A DNA stretch of 64,000 bases from Catelliglobosispora koreensis DSM 44566 (lineage in GTDB: Bacteria > Actinomycetota > Actinomycetes > Mycobacteriales > Micromonosporaceae). The notes under the pieces are model-generated. The model was given only the letters and a program-made list of their open reading frames with translations. It had not been told where the DNA came from and did no database searches. The stretch spans positions 1 to 64,000 of the forward strand of contig NZ_KB903290.1 of the NCBI RefSeq assembly GCF_000379685.1, in the 5' to 3' direction. The position numbers and the translations under genes are program-made. The stretch's first letter is position 1. Each line of letters starts with the position of its first letter. Shown here in pieces: positions 52,928 to 60,554 of the stretch.

Positions 52928-53464
52928 CTACCAAGCGGGGAAACCGACGTTGGTGAAATACCACCAGGAGCTCGTGAACCACAGAGCGATCACAGTAGCG
53001 AACACGAGCCCTCCGGCCACGGGGATGAATCGTGCCGGCACTCCGGGAAGACGCAGCGCCAGCATCTTGGTGACGAAGACGCCGTAGAGCAGACAGCCCA
53101 GCAGCGAATGGATGAGCACGCGTGGCGAGTAGTCCTGGAAACCCAAGGCCCACAAGCAGCTGTACGCCACCGGCACGCTCACCAGGAAGGCAAACGCGCC
53201 GGTGATCCGGTGCGCTTGCCTGACCCATGGCGGGGCGGCCCGCCGGCCCAGACGGCCGTACATCCACAGTGCACTGATCGCTTGCCAGATCGCGAGCACG
53301 GCAACAACGGTGGCCAGCCAGGATTTCATCGCGAAGACGCTGGAGAACGGTCCGGTGTAGACACTTTCGCCGGTGGCCTGGTGCACACGGCCATACACGC
53401 CCAGCGTGACCGCGACTGCCGCCCCGGCTATGAGCGGGATGAGGATCCGTGCCGCTGAAGCCAT
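52928..53464 (-). CDS. DUF6529-like multi-pass membrane protein (cytochrome b561-like topology)
   Basis: 178 residues with about five helices (ILIPLIAGAAVAVTLGVYG, SWLATVVAVLAIWQAISALWMYG, HRITGAFAFLVSVPVAYSCLWALG, LIHSLLGCLLYGVFVTKML and VAGGLVFATVIALWFTSSWWYF). His residues in GRVHQATG, RQAHRITG and VLIHSLLG are placed at helix ends as in b-type cytochromes. It follows the cupredoxin gene by 14 nt; joint electron transfer is an inference. AAGG about 9 nt before ATG 53464 sets the start. Confidence 0.75.
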   Translation of the reverse strand: MASAARILIPLIAGAAVAVTLGVYGRVHQATGESVYTGPFSSVFAMKSWLATVVAVLAIWQAISALWMYGRLGRRAAPPWVRQAHRITGAFAFLVSVPVAYSCLWALGFQDYSPRVLIHSLLGCLLYGVFVTKMLALRLPGVPARFIPVAGGLVFATVIALWFTSSWWYFTNVGFPAW

Positions 53465-53478
53465 GCCTGCCAACCTTT

Positions 53479-53856
53479 CTAAGGCGTGACGATGATATGG
53501 CCGGTCATGCCCTGATGCAGGGTGCAGTAATAGGAATAGGTGCCTGGCGTGCTGAACGTGTAGGACACCTCGTGAGCTTTGGTCAGCGGCAAGTCGATGC
53601 GCCCGTCCGGGTTTTGTGAGGTGCGCAGCCCGTTGCCGCCGAGCGTGAACGTTCCCGTGGTCACGGTGTGAGCGATGCGGTCGCTGACCGTCCAGGTCAC
53701 CTTGGTTCCGGCCAGGATGGTGAGCGTCTCGGGCTCGAATTCGAGCACCTTGGTCACGACTTGGGCGTCGCCGGGCGTTGGGGCGCTGGCGCCGGTGGCC
53801 AGGAGCAGCGTGCACAGGGCGGCGGCGATGCTCTGACGACCGTTCACGATCTTCAT
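53479..53856 (-). CDS. Exported cupredoxin (plastocyanin/azurin-like blue copper protein)
   Basis: 125 residues. A signal peptide (about 8-27) precedes a cupredoxin fold: VVTKVLEFEPETLTILAGTKVTWTVSDRIAHTVTTGTF with the first His ligand, and YSYYCTLHQGMTGHIIV with the Cys-His-Met ligands of a type 1 copper site. It is an extracellular electron carrier. The start at 53856 begins the signal peptide; the frame is open to 53982 but adds unrelated sequence. The next gene encodes a DUF6529 membrane protein. Confidence 0.88.
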   Translation of the reverse strand: MKIVNGRQSIAAALCTLLLATGASAPTPGDAQVVTKVLEFEPETLTILAGTKVTWTVSDRIAHTVTTGTFTLGGNGLRTSQNPDGRIDLPLTKAHEVSYTFSTPGTYSYYCTLHQGMTGHIIVTP

Positions 53857-53887
53857 TCTCGCCGCTGCCGCAGGCGAAAGGTGGCGT

Positions 53888-54694
53888 TTAGCGCAGGACG
53901 GTGTCGAGGAAGTCCACGCCGGCTTTGACGAGTCCGTTGATGTCGTCATGACCTTCGAAGCAGTGCCCGGCACCGTCCACAAGCATCACTTCGGCGCGTA
54001 CCCCCTGGGCTTTTAAGGCGTCGGCGAGCTTGAGGCTTTCGATATGCCGGACCGTGTCGTCGGCGGTGCCATGAATGAGCAGGAATGGCGGCGCCGCGGG
54101 GTGCACCTGGTAGAGCGGGCTGCCCTCGCGTACGAGCTCTTGGCGCTCACGCAGCGCTCCGCCGAACAACCGGGCGATCACGTGGTGCGGGTCGTCCTGA
54201 TCAATGACGTCGAACGAAGCGGGCCCGTACCAGCTGATGACCGCCTGAATGGCCGTGTCGCCCTCACCCGAAAGGGCAGCCATGTTGGCTAGATGGGCGC
54301 CGGCCGACTCGCCCAGGGCGGCGAATCTGAGCGGGTCAATGTTCAGCTGAGCGGCGAAATGCCGCAACCACTCAATCGCGGCTTGAATATCCATGAGCGG
54401 TGCTGGATATGGTGCCTCAGAGGACAGCCGGTAGTCGATGTCCGCGACAGCGTAGCCGCGGCTGAGGAACGTTTCGTAGAACGCGGGCGCATCAACCGTT
54501 GGCGGCAGCCCCGTTCGGCTACCCCAGGCCCACGCGCCGCCATGAATCCACAGGAGCACCGGGAACGGCCCGTCACCGTGGGCTGGAACGTGCAGGTCGA
54601 GCAGCAGCGGGCGGAAGCCCTCAAGCTCGGAGACCATGCAGTTGGCGTGGGTGACGGTCGGCCGGGGCGCCGGGGGAGGGATGAATTCCTTCAC
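53888..54694 (-). CDS. HSL/BD-FAE-type alpha/beta-hydrolase (carboxylesterase)
   Basis: 268 residues. The oxyanion motif is HGGAWAWGS, the nucleophile elbow GESAGAH, Asp in HGTADDTV and His in GAGHCFEGH. This is the BD-FAE/hormone-sensitive-lipase-like esterase group that removes acyl or acetyl groups. GTG 54694 is preferred: CATCAT lies 6 nt upstream and the upstream GTG at about 54727 would place the start inside the TetR operator. It is divergent from the TetR gene and probably repressed by it. Confidence 0.85.
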   Translation of the reverse strand: MKEFIPPPAPRPTVTHANCMVSELEGFRPLLLDLHVPAHGDGPFPVLLWIHGGAWAWGSRTGLPPTVDAPAFYETFLSRGYAVADIDYRLSSEAPYPAPLMDIQAAIEWLRHFAAQLNIDPLRFAALGESAGAHLANMAALSGEGDTAIQAVISWYGPASFDVIDQDDPHHVIARLFGGALRERQELVREGSPLYQVHPAAPPFLLIHGTADDTVRHIESLKLADALKAQGVRAEVMLVDGAGHCFEGHDDINGLVKAGVDFLDTVLR

Positions 54695-54712
54695 AGGAAG
54701 ATGATGCCTTGT

Positions 54713-54736
54713 TATCGTGTGGGTCACTTGACCCAC
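54713..54736. promoter_or_regulatory. TetR operator and promoter
   Basis: GTGGGTCA (54719-54726) and TGACCCAC (54729-54736) form a perfect 18-bp palindrome with a 2-bp centre. It follows TATCGT (54713-54718), a -10 hexamer on the plus strand, so a bound repressor would cover the transcription start of the tetR operon. It also lies upstream of the divergent esterase. Confidence 0.75.
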
Positions 54737-54764
54737 TTCGCTTCGCGAAGGGAGAGGCTTTCCG

Positions 54765-55355
54765 TTGCCACGCATTCCCGCGGCTGAACGCCGCAACGCC
54801 CTGGCCCAGGCCGCACTGCGCGTGATCGCCGCACAGGGCGTCGCCGCCGCCACCACCCGGGCCATCGCCGCCGAGGCGGGGATGTCGCTGGCCAGCGTGC
54901 ACTACGCCTTCTCCTCACGTGAGGAACTGATCGCCTTTACGGTCCGCTCACAGGTGCAGGCCGCGCTGGGCGCGCTTGCGGCCGACACCGATGCCGATGA
55001 CCTCGAAGGCGTCATCCGGGCGGCGCTGCGGGGCTACCTCGCCCACATCGCCTCCGACCCCGGCCGCGAACTAGCCATGTTCGAGCTAGCCCACTATGCC
55101 CTGCGCAACGGCCGCGACGAGGACGCTCGCGGGCAATACGAAGCCAACTATGCCGCCGCGGCCGAAGTGCTCAACGCGGTCGCCGTCCACATGGGAATCA
55201 CGTGGACCCTTCCCGCTCCAGACATGGCCCGCATCGTCATCACGCTGACCGACGGGCTGTCGCTGGGCTGGCTCGCCGACCGTGACACCGAAGCGGCCGA
55301 ACGCGTCATCGACTTCGCCGCGGCCGCTCTGGCCAGTCTGGCGGTCGCCGCATGA
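54765..55355 (+). CDS. TetR-family transcriptional repressor
   Basis: 196 residues. The TetR HTH is at about 5-50 (RRNALAQAALRVIAAQGVAAATTRAIAAEAGMSLASVHYAFSSREEL). The ligand domain (60-190) is variable. It starts with TTG 54765, with GGGAGAGG 9 nt upstream; no closer ATG/GTG begins the HTH. It is first in an operon with a PLP enzyme and a FAD oxidase (4-nt overlaps) and divergent from an esterase; the 18-bp palindrome upstream is its likely operator. Confidence 0.9.
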   Translation: MPRIPAAERRNALAQAALRVIAAQGVAAATTRAIAAEAGMSLASVHYAFSSREELIAFTVRSQVQAALGALAADTDADDLEGVIRAALRGYLAHIASDPGRELAMFELAHYALRNGRDEDARGQYEANYAAAAEVLNAVAVHMGITWTLPAPDMARIVITLTDGLSLGWLADRDTEAAERVIDFAAAALASLAVAA

Positions 55356-56566
55356 AACTCGTGCCGTCTGTGGCGCAACCGTGGAATGACCCTGCCCGCT
55401 ATTGGGCAGGCCTGGATGCCGCGACCGCTCACCTCGATCCCGTCTTTGCCGCGCTGAACTTGCAAGCCTTGTCCCACAATGCTTTCGACCTGATCCGCCG
55501 GGCGGGTGGCAAGCCGATCCGGGTGGCGTCGAAGTCGGTCCGGGTGCGGGCGGTGCTCGACGCGGTGCTCGAACTCCCGGAGTACCAGGGAATCTTGGCT
55601 TATAGCTTGCGCGAAGCGGTCTGGCTCGCGGAGTCCTATGACGACATTGTGGTTGGGTATCCGAGCGCGGACCGTGCCGCCTATGCGGCCTTGCAAGGCG
55701 ACGTCGCGCAGCGTGTCACTGTCATGGTGGACGCGGTGGAACAACTGGACTTCATCGAGTCGTGCACCCGCGACGGTCAGGTCATCCGTGTGTGCCTGGA
55801 ACTGGACGCCTCATGGAGGTCGCGGGTCCTCGGTCACATCGGCGTCTACCGTTCGCCTGTGCACAGCGCCTCAGCAGCCGTCACGCTCGCTCAAGAAGTG
55901 TTGCGGCGAAAGAGATTCAAACTCACAGGCCTCATGGGGTACGAGGCACAGGTGGCCGGGCTCGGCAACGCCCCGACCGGCCAGCCCGTGCAAGGTGCGC
56001 TCATCAAAGCGATCCAGCGGCGGTCTATGGCCGAACTCGTTGAGCGGCGCTCCGAGGCCGTGCGGCGCATCCGGGAACTGTCCGATCTGGAATTCGTCAA
56101 CGGCGGCGGAACGGGCAGCCTGGAGGTCACCGCCGCGGACCCCAGCGTCACTGAGCTGGCAGCCGGTTCGGGGCTGTTCGGGCCGCACCTGTTCGACACC
56201 TACGCGCACTTCACCCCGGCACCGGCGGCAGCCTTTGCCCTGCCGGTCGTGCGGCGGCCCGCGGCTGACCGCGTCACGCTGCTGGGTGGCGGCTGGATCG
56301 CCTCCGGCCAGGCTGGCAAATCGCGGCTGCCGCAACCGGTGTGGCCGCCCGGCCTCAAGCTGACCGGCCGTGAAGGCGCCGGCGAGGTGCAGACCCCGGT
56401 CACCGGCGAGGCCGCCCGTCACCTGCGCGTCGGCGACCGTGTCTGGATGCGCCACACCAAAGCAGGCGAACTCAGCGAACATGTCAACACATTCCACATC
56501 GTCGATGGGGATACGGTGGCCACCGAGGTGCCGACCTATCGCGGGGAAGGGAAGGACTTCCTGTGA
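55352..56566 (+). CDS. PLP-dependent amino acid deaminase/aldolase (D-threonine aldolase / alanine racemase fold)
   Basis: 404 residues. The alanine-racemase N-terminal barrel carries the PLP Lys in IRVASKSVRVRAVL, with GILAYSLREAVWLAE and VCLELDASWRSRVLGHIGVYRSP following; the C-terminal part ends in the D-serine dehydratase-like domain (HLRVGDRVWMRHTKAGELSEHVNTFHIVDGD) with possible metal ligands. Family members act on D-threonine, D-serine or related beta-hydroxy amino acids. ATG 55352 overlaps the tetR stop by 4 nt, and its own stop overlaps the next GTG. Confidence 0.88.
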   Translation: MKLVPSVAQPWNDPARYWAGLDAATAHLDPVFAALNLQALSHNAFDLIRRAGGKPIRVASKSVRVRAVLDAVLELPEYQGILAYSLREAVWLAESYDDIVVGYPSADRAAYAALQGDVAQRVTVMVDAVEQLDFIESCTRDGQVIRVCLELDASWRSRVLGHIGVYRSPVHSASAAVTLAQEVLRRKRFKLTGLMGYEAQVAGLGNAPTGQPVQGALIKAIQRRSMAELVERRSEAVRRIRELSDLEFVNGGGTGSLEVTAADPSVTELAAGSGLFGPHLFDTYAHFTPAPAAAFALPVVRRPAADRVTLLGGGWIASGQAGKSRLPQPVWPPGLKLTGREGAGEVQTPVTGEAARHLRVGDRVWMRHTKAGELSEHVNTFHIVDGDTVATEVPTYRGEGKDFL

Positions 56567-57858
56567 CATGGCAGAATTGGGCCCGCTCGGAAAGCATTAC
56601 GCCGCAACGGGTCGCGCACGTAACTGACCAAGCCGAGATCGCGGCGGCGATAGCTTACGCCAGCCAGAACAACATGAAGGTCAAAGCAGTCGGTGCCGGG
56701 CACAGCTTCACCGGCATCGCCGCCGCCCCCGGCATCCAGCTCAACCTCTCCGGGCTGTCCGGTCTGCTCGCCGTCGACGCCGCGCAGCAGACCGTCACCC
56801 TCGCCGCCGGAACCCACTTGCACCAAGTCCCCAAACTGCTTGCCTCACATGGCCTCGCGATGATCAACCTCGGCGACATCGACGCCCAGACGATCTCCGG
56901 CGCGACGTCGACAGGAACGCATGGCACCGGTGCCTCGTTTGGCGGGCTGGCCACGCAGATCACCGGTCTGTCGATGATTACGGCTGACCTGTCCGTGCTC
57001 GACATCTCCGCGCACCAGCACGCTGAGCTGTTTCACGCCGCCCGGCTCGGCCTAGGTGCCCTGGGCATCATCACGAGCGTGACCGTCCAATGTGTCTCCG
57101 CGTTCCAGCTGCACGCCGTCGAACGGCCGGAACCGTTGCAGGACGTGCTCGATAACTGGGAAGCCCGCGCCACCGGCCCGGATCACTTTGAGTTCTACTG
57201 GTTTCCGCACACGCCGACCGCGCTGACGAAGACCAACACGCGCCTGCCGCTGACCGCCCCGTCACAGCCGTTGGGCGGCTTCAAACGCTGGATCGACGAC
57301 GACCTGATGGCTAACAAGGTCTTCGGGCTCGTGTGCTCGCTGGGCAAGGCGTTTCCGTCCGTGATTCCACCGGTCAACCGGCTGGCCCAGAAACTGACCG
57401 GCGACCGCGAATTCACTGATGTGTCAACGTCAGTGTTCACGACCATGCGCAAGGTTCGTTTCCGGGAAATGGAATACGCCCTGCCGCGGTCCGTCATTCC
57501 GGCCGTGCTACGCGACATCGACTCCCTGATCAAGGCGCGTGGCTGGCGCATCTCCTTCCCCCTTGAGGTGCGTGCCGCCGCCCCCGACGACTTGTGGCTT
57601 TCCACCGCCTACGGGCGCGAAACGGGCTACATCGCGGTGCACCGATACTTCAAAGAGGACCACTACGAGTATTTCCAAGCGGTGGAACAGATTTTCCGCG
57701 CATACGAAGGTCGCCCGCACTGGGGCAAAATCCATTACCAAGACGCCGCGTCGCTGAGCAAGCTCTACCCCCGTTTCGGCGACTTCGTCGCCGTGCGCGA
57801 CAAGCTCGACCCCAACCGCTTGTTCAGCAACGACTATCTCAACCGCGTCCTGGGCTAG
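56563..57858 (+). CDS. FAD-linked D-arabinono-1,4-lactone oxidase-like protein
   Basis: 431 residues, VAO-type flavoprotein. The PCMH FAD domain (about 10-185) has VKAVGAGHSFTGIAAAPGIQLNLSGLSGLLAVD and INLGDIDAQTISGATSTGTHGTGASFGGLATQ; the C-terminal ALO domain ends HWGKIHYQDAASLSKLYPRFGDFVAVRDKLDPNRLFSNDYLNRVLG. Members oxidise aldonolactones or alditols with oxygen. GTG 56563 overlaps the previous stop. A TetR - PLP aldolase - lactone oxidase order recurs in actinomycetes, hinting at one pathway, but the joint substrate is unknown. Confidence 0.92.
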   Translation: MTWQNWARSESITPQRVAHVTDQAEIAAAIAYASQNNMKVKAVGAGHSFTGIAAAPGIQLNLSGLSGLLAVDAAQQTVTLAAGTHLHQVPKLLASHGLAMINLGDIDAQTISGATSTGTHGTGASFGGLATQITGLSMITADLSVLDISAHQHAELFHAARLGLGALGIITSVTVQCVSAFQLHAVERPEPLQDVLDNWEARATGPDHFEFYWFPHTPTALTKTNTRLPLTAPSQPLGGFKRWIDDDLMANKVFGLVCSLGKAFPSVIPPVNRLAQKLTGDREFTDVSTSVFTTMRKVRFREMEYALPRSVIPAVLRDIDSLIKARGWRISFPLEVRAAAPDDLWLSTAYGRETGYIAVHRYFKEDHYEYFQAVEQIFRAYEGRPHWGKIHYQDAASLSKLYPRFGDFVAVRDKLDPNRLFSNDYLNRVLG

Positions 57859-58149
57859 CTAGCCGCAATCGCGGCACAGGTCAGGCTCCGTGGCCGCTTG
57901 CTGGCTGCGGTGCCAGACCATGAAGCAACTCGTGCACCGGAACTCGTCTGACTTCATCGGGACGACGGCGACGGAAAGCTCTTCGTCGAGCTGGTCGGCG
58001 CCAGGCAGGGCAAAAGCAGCGGCGAGGTCGTTTTCATCGGCGTCGATTACCGCCGCGTTAGGTTCCCCGCGCCGGTCCTGCAGGTGTTCCAGGCTGTCAT
58101 CCGTGGTGATGGTGTTGCGCGGAGCGTCATAGTCCGTGGTGGTCGCCAT
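57859..58149 (-). CDS. DUF4193 family protein (zinc-ribbon-like), copy 2
   Basis: 96 residues, MATTTDYDAPRNT and on. The pattern matches copy 1: TDYDAPR, then DSLEHLQDRR, LPGADQLDEELSVAVVPMKSDEFRC-T-S-C-F and the final C-R-D-C. GAGGAATG upstream of ATG 58149 supports the start. Its stop directly abuts the stop of the lactone oxidase (TAG then CTA). It ends beside the sigma-factor gene's divergent region. Confidence 0.9.
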   Translation of the reverse strand: MATTTDYDAPRNTITTDDSLEHLQDRRGEPNAAVIDADENDLAAAFALPGADQLDEELSVAVVPMKSDEFRCTSCFMVWHRSQQAATEPDLCRDCG

Positions 58150-58323
58150 CAACATTCCTCAAATTGGGCGTCAGGTGAACCTGTCTTTCTACCCGCAATC
58201 TTGCCCCCGCTGCCACCTTTCTAACCCCATGCGTGAAATCGGCGTAGTCTTCTCCTCACACGGCAGCCGTTCTGGACCCTGGCGGCACCCTTTGACCGTG
58301 TGCCCCGTCTTAGGGAGAAGATC

Positions 58324-59127
58324 ATGGGTCCGATCAGCTCCATCGCGCCAAAACGACGTCGCGCCACCTCATTGCCGGATTCCGGCGGCACCCCACGAAA
58401 CGCCAAGGCCGTCCGTCTTCTTGCCGCAGCTGACCAGAAACAAGCCAGGCAGCGCGATGATCTGATCGCCTCGCATATGCCCATGGCCACACATATCGCG
58501 CGCTCGTTCGCCGGGCGCGGTGAAGACGTAGAAGACCTGACGCAGGTAGCCCTGCTTGAACTGGTCCGGGTGGCCAGCCGGTTCGACCCGTCGCACGGTG
58601 CCACCTTCGCCCGCTACGCCTATCCGTGCATCGTCGGCGCGGTCAAGAAACACTTCCGCGACAACGGCTGGAGCCTGCACGTCACTCGCCGCATGCAAGA
58701 GCTTCACCTGCAGACCAGCCGTGCCATTCCCGCCCTGACGCAACAGCTGGGCCACACCCCGACGGTGGCCGATTTGGCAACTCATCTGCATCTGTCTGAA
58801 AAGGACACTCGCGACGGGTTGCGCAGCCGCCTGGCCTACCGGACACGCTCGTTAGACCAGCCGCCCAATGACGACAGTGAAAGTGAATTGAGCCAACTGC
58901 TCGGCGGGGTGGACCGACGCCTGGAGGCGGTGCCAGACCTACAAGTCTTGGCCCAGCATATGGCTGGCCTGCCTGCTCGCGAGCGGCTCATGTTGCGCCT
59001 GCGGTTCATCGATGACTTAACGCAACGAGAAATCGCCGACCGCCTTGGCATTTCCCAAATGCACGTCTCGCGCCTGCTTGGCCGGTCTCTGGAAAACCTG
59101 CGCACGATGTTCCTCGCGCGATCGTAA
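58324..59127 (+). CDS. SigB/SigF/SigG-type sigma factor
   Basis: 267 residues. Region 2 (about 45-115) has MPMATHIARSFAGRGEDVEDLTQVALLELVRVASRFDPSHGATFARYAYPCIVGAVKKHFRDNGW; region 3 (about 118-190) RRMQELHLQTSRAIPALTQQLGHTPTVADLATHL; region 4 (about 205-262) LPARERLMLRLRFIDDLTQREIADRLGISQMHVSRLLGRSLENL. This is the stress/sporulation sigma class controlled by anti-sigma and STAS partner switching. AGGGAG 7-9 nt before ATG 58324 favours it over ATG 58300. The convergent neighbour is a STAS gene. Confidence 0.93.
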   Translation: MGPISSIAPKRRRATSLPDSGGTPRNAKAVRLLAAADQKQARQRDDLIASHMPMATHIARSFAGRGEDVEDLTQVALLELVRVASRFDPSHGATFARYAYPCIVGAVKKHFRDNGWSLHVTRRMQELHLQTSRAIPALTQQLGHTPTVADLATHLHLSEKDTRDGLRSRLAYRTRSLDQPPNDDSESELSQLLGGVDRRLEAVPDLQVLAQHMAGLPARERLMLRLRFIDDLTQREIADRLGISQMHVSRLLGRSLENLRTMFLARS

Positions 59128-59164
59128 GCGTGGGCCGCGGCGTAGTGATGCCCACAGCGCATCG

Positions 59165-59548
59165 CTACGCCACAGCGGCCACAGGGGTGTTGTCCCGGGA
59201 CGACGTCTCCGTCCAATCAGCTGGGAGATCAGAGCGGACCGCGGCCAGCTCATTGAGGCCCGTCAGTGTGATCAGATGCCGTGTCATCGCTGCGGGCCGG
59301 CACAACGTCACCGAGGTGCGGCGCGATAGCCGGAACAGAAAGTTGATCAGGGTGGATCCGGCGAAGGTCACAGGCTGCAAGTCGATGTGGACACGCGAGC
59401 AACGTGTCGCGGCAAGGTCTTCTGCGAGCCTGGCCAGATCGGGTTCGCCGACCAAATCGATGTCTCCAGCTAAACGCAAGCAGACGGCGTACTGATCGGC
59501 GGTCACAGTCATGGCAACGGCCATTTTGTTAGTGGGTGAAATCTTCAT
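59165..59548 (-). CDS. STAS-domain protein with altered phosphorylation motif
   Basis: 127 residues, STAS fold (QYAVCLRLAGDIDLVGEPDLARLAEDL). The usual FxDST is FAGSTLINFL, with Gly64-Ser65, so the Asp before the Ser is absent, a variant common in actinomycete STAS proteins. It is convergent with the SigB/F-type sigma gene, 37 nt away, and may modulate it. AGGCGAGG just before ATG 59548 supports the start. Confidence 0.85.
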   Translation of the reverse strand: MKISPTNKMAVAMTVTADQYAVCLRLAGDIDLVGEPDLARLAEDLAATRCSRVHIDLQPVTFAGSTLINFLFRLSRRTSVTLCRPAAMTRHLITLTGLNELAAVRSDLPADWTETSSRDNTPVAAVA

Positions 59549-59612
59549 GCCTCGCCTCTGGCAAAGTCCGTCATACGGCTGCCGAGGTCTGGGGCAGTGA
59601 GCTAACACGGCT

Positions 59613-59642
59613 CAATTACGCGCTCAGTATACGCCGTAATTG
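59613..59642. promoter_or_regulatory. 30-bp dyad between STAS and GAF-ANTAR genes
   Basis: CAATTACG (59613-59620) and CGTAATTG (59635-59642) are perfect 8-bp inverted arms with a 14-bp spacer in an otherwise AT-rich divergent intergenic region. No adjacent gene encodes an obvious dimeric DNA-binding protein except the sigma factor; it may be an operator for an unlinked regulator. Confidence 0.5.
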
Positions 59643-59760
59643 TGTGATCGCGGATCGTGAGCGTGCCATCATCGGGTGCTAGAGTCCGGTTCAGGCCGGC
59701 ACCTGTGGCAGGCCTGGCTACTCTGGCCCTTGGTGGCGCAAATTTGATGAAGGTGTAGCC

Positions 59761-60516
59761 ATGGCGCGCCTTAGGGGGATGCGGGTGAACGGCGTTCCCG
59801 AGCAGTTCCGCGAGGTGGAAGCTTTGATCCGCCAGGAACCCACAGCCAGCGAGGATGATCTGGGTGTGGCTGGTGGGATGCGGCGCTTGTGCGGTGCGGC
59901 GGCGCGGGCACTGTCGGCTTCTGGGGCAGGCCTGACTGTCATGGTTAAAGACGGGATGCGTGCCGTGACCGCGGCGTCCAGTCCCGACATTGAGCGTCTC
60001 GAGGAGCTACAACTCACGCTAGGTGAAGGGCCGTGCGTCGACGCGTTCGCGTCAGCACGCCCCGTGCTCATCCCCGACCTTGCCTCCGCGATGGCGCGCT
60101 GGCCCGTCTACGCACCCGCCGTGCATGCCAGCGGCGTACGGGCGGTATTCGCGTTTCCGCTGCAGGTTGGTGCGGCACGGCTAGGAATGCTAGACGTTTT
60201 CCGTAGTGCGCCGGGCATGCTCACTGGCAACGAACTCGGTCTCGCGCTCACCTTCGCCGAGGTCGCGGTCGCAACCCTGATCGACGGCCAGGACGGCACC
60301 GGCAATGGCGAGGCAGGCGGCTGGCTTGATGACCCGCTGGGTTCACGGGCCGAGTTGTTCCAGGCTCAAGGCATGGTCATGGTGCAACTGGGCGGCAGCC
60401 TGGCTGAGGCGATGGCCCGGATGCGCGCCTACGCCTACGCCCATGACCGGCGTCTGGGCGAGGTCGCCCAGGACATCGTCGCCCGCCGCTTGAGCTTCGC
60501 TACACCACGGCCGTGA
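59761..60516 (+). CDS. GAF-ANTAR RNA-binding antitermination regulator
   Basis: 251 residues. GAF domain (about 35-180: LTVMVKDGMRAVTAASSPDIERLEELQLTLGEGPCVDAFASARPVLIPDL ... AVFAFPLQVGAARLGMLDVF); C-terminal ANTAR domain (about 190-245: RAELFQAQGMVMVQLGGSLAEAMARMRAYAYAHDRRLGEVAQDIVARRL). ANTAR dimers bind twin hairpins in nascent RNA. The Cys in GEGPCVDAF is conserved in actinobacterial GAF-ANTAR sensors. A second GAF-ANTAR gene follows within 40 nt. Confidence 0.9.
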   Translation: MARLRGMRVNGVPEQFREVEALIRQEPTASEDDLGVAGGMRRLCGAAARALSASGAGLTVMVKDGMRAVTAASSPDIERLEELQLTLGEGPCVDAFASARPVLIPDLASAMARWPVYAPAVHASGVRAVFAFPLQVGAARLGMLDVFRSAPGMLTGNELGLALTFAEVAVATLIDGQDGTGNGEAGGWLDDPLGSRAELFQAQGMVMVQLGGSLAEAMARMRAYAYAHDRRLGEVAQDIVARRLSFATPRP

Positions 60517-60554
60517 ACGAGAATGACTTACGCAGGAAAGGAAGAAAGGCAGCC

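Noticed and set aside
54736-54750. Small hairpin CTTCGC-TTC-GCGAAG before tetR as an RNA regulator
   Set aside because: It is only 6 bp with a 3-nt loop, adjacent to the Shine-Dalgarno; too weak to claim a function.
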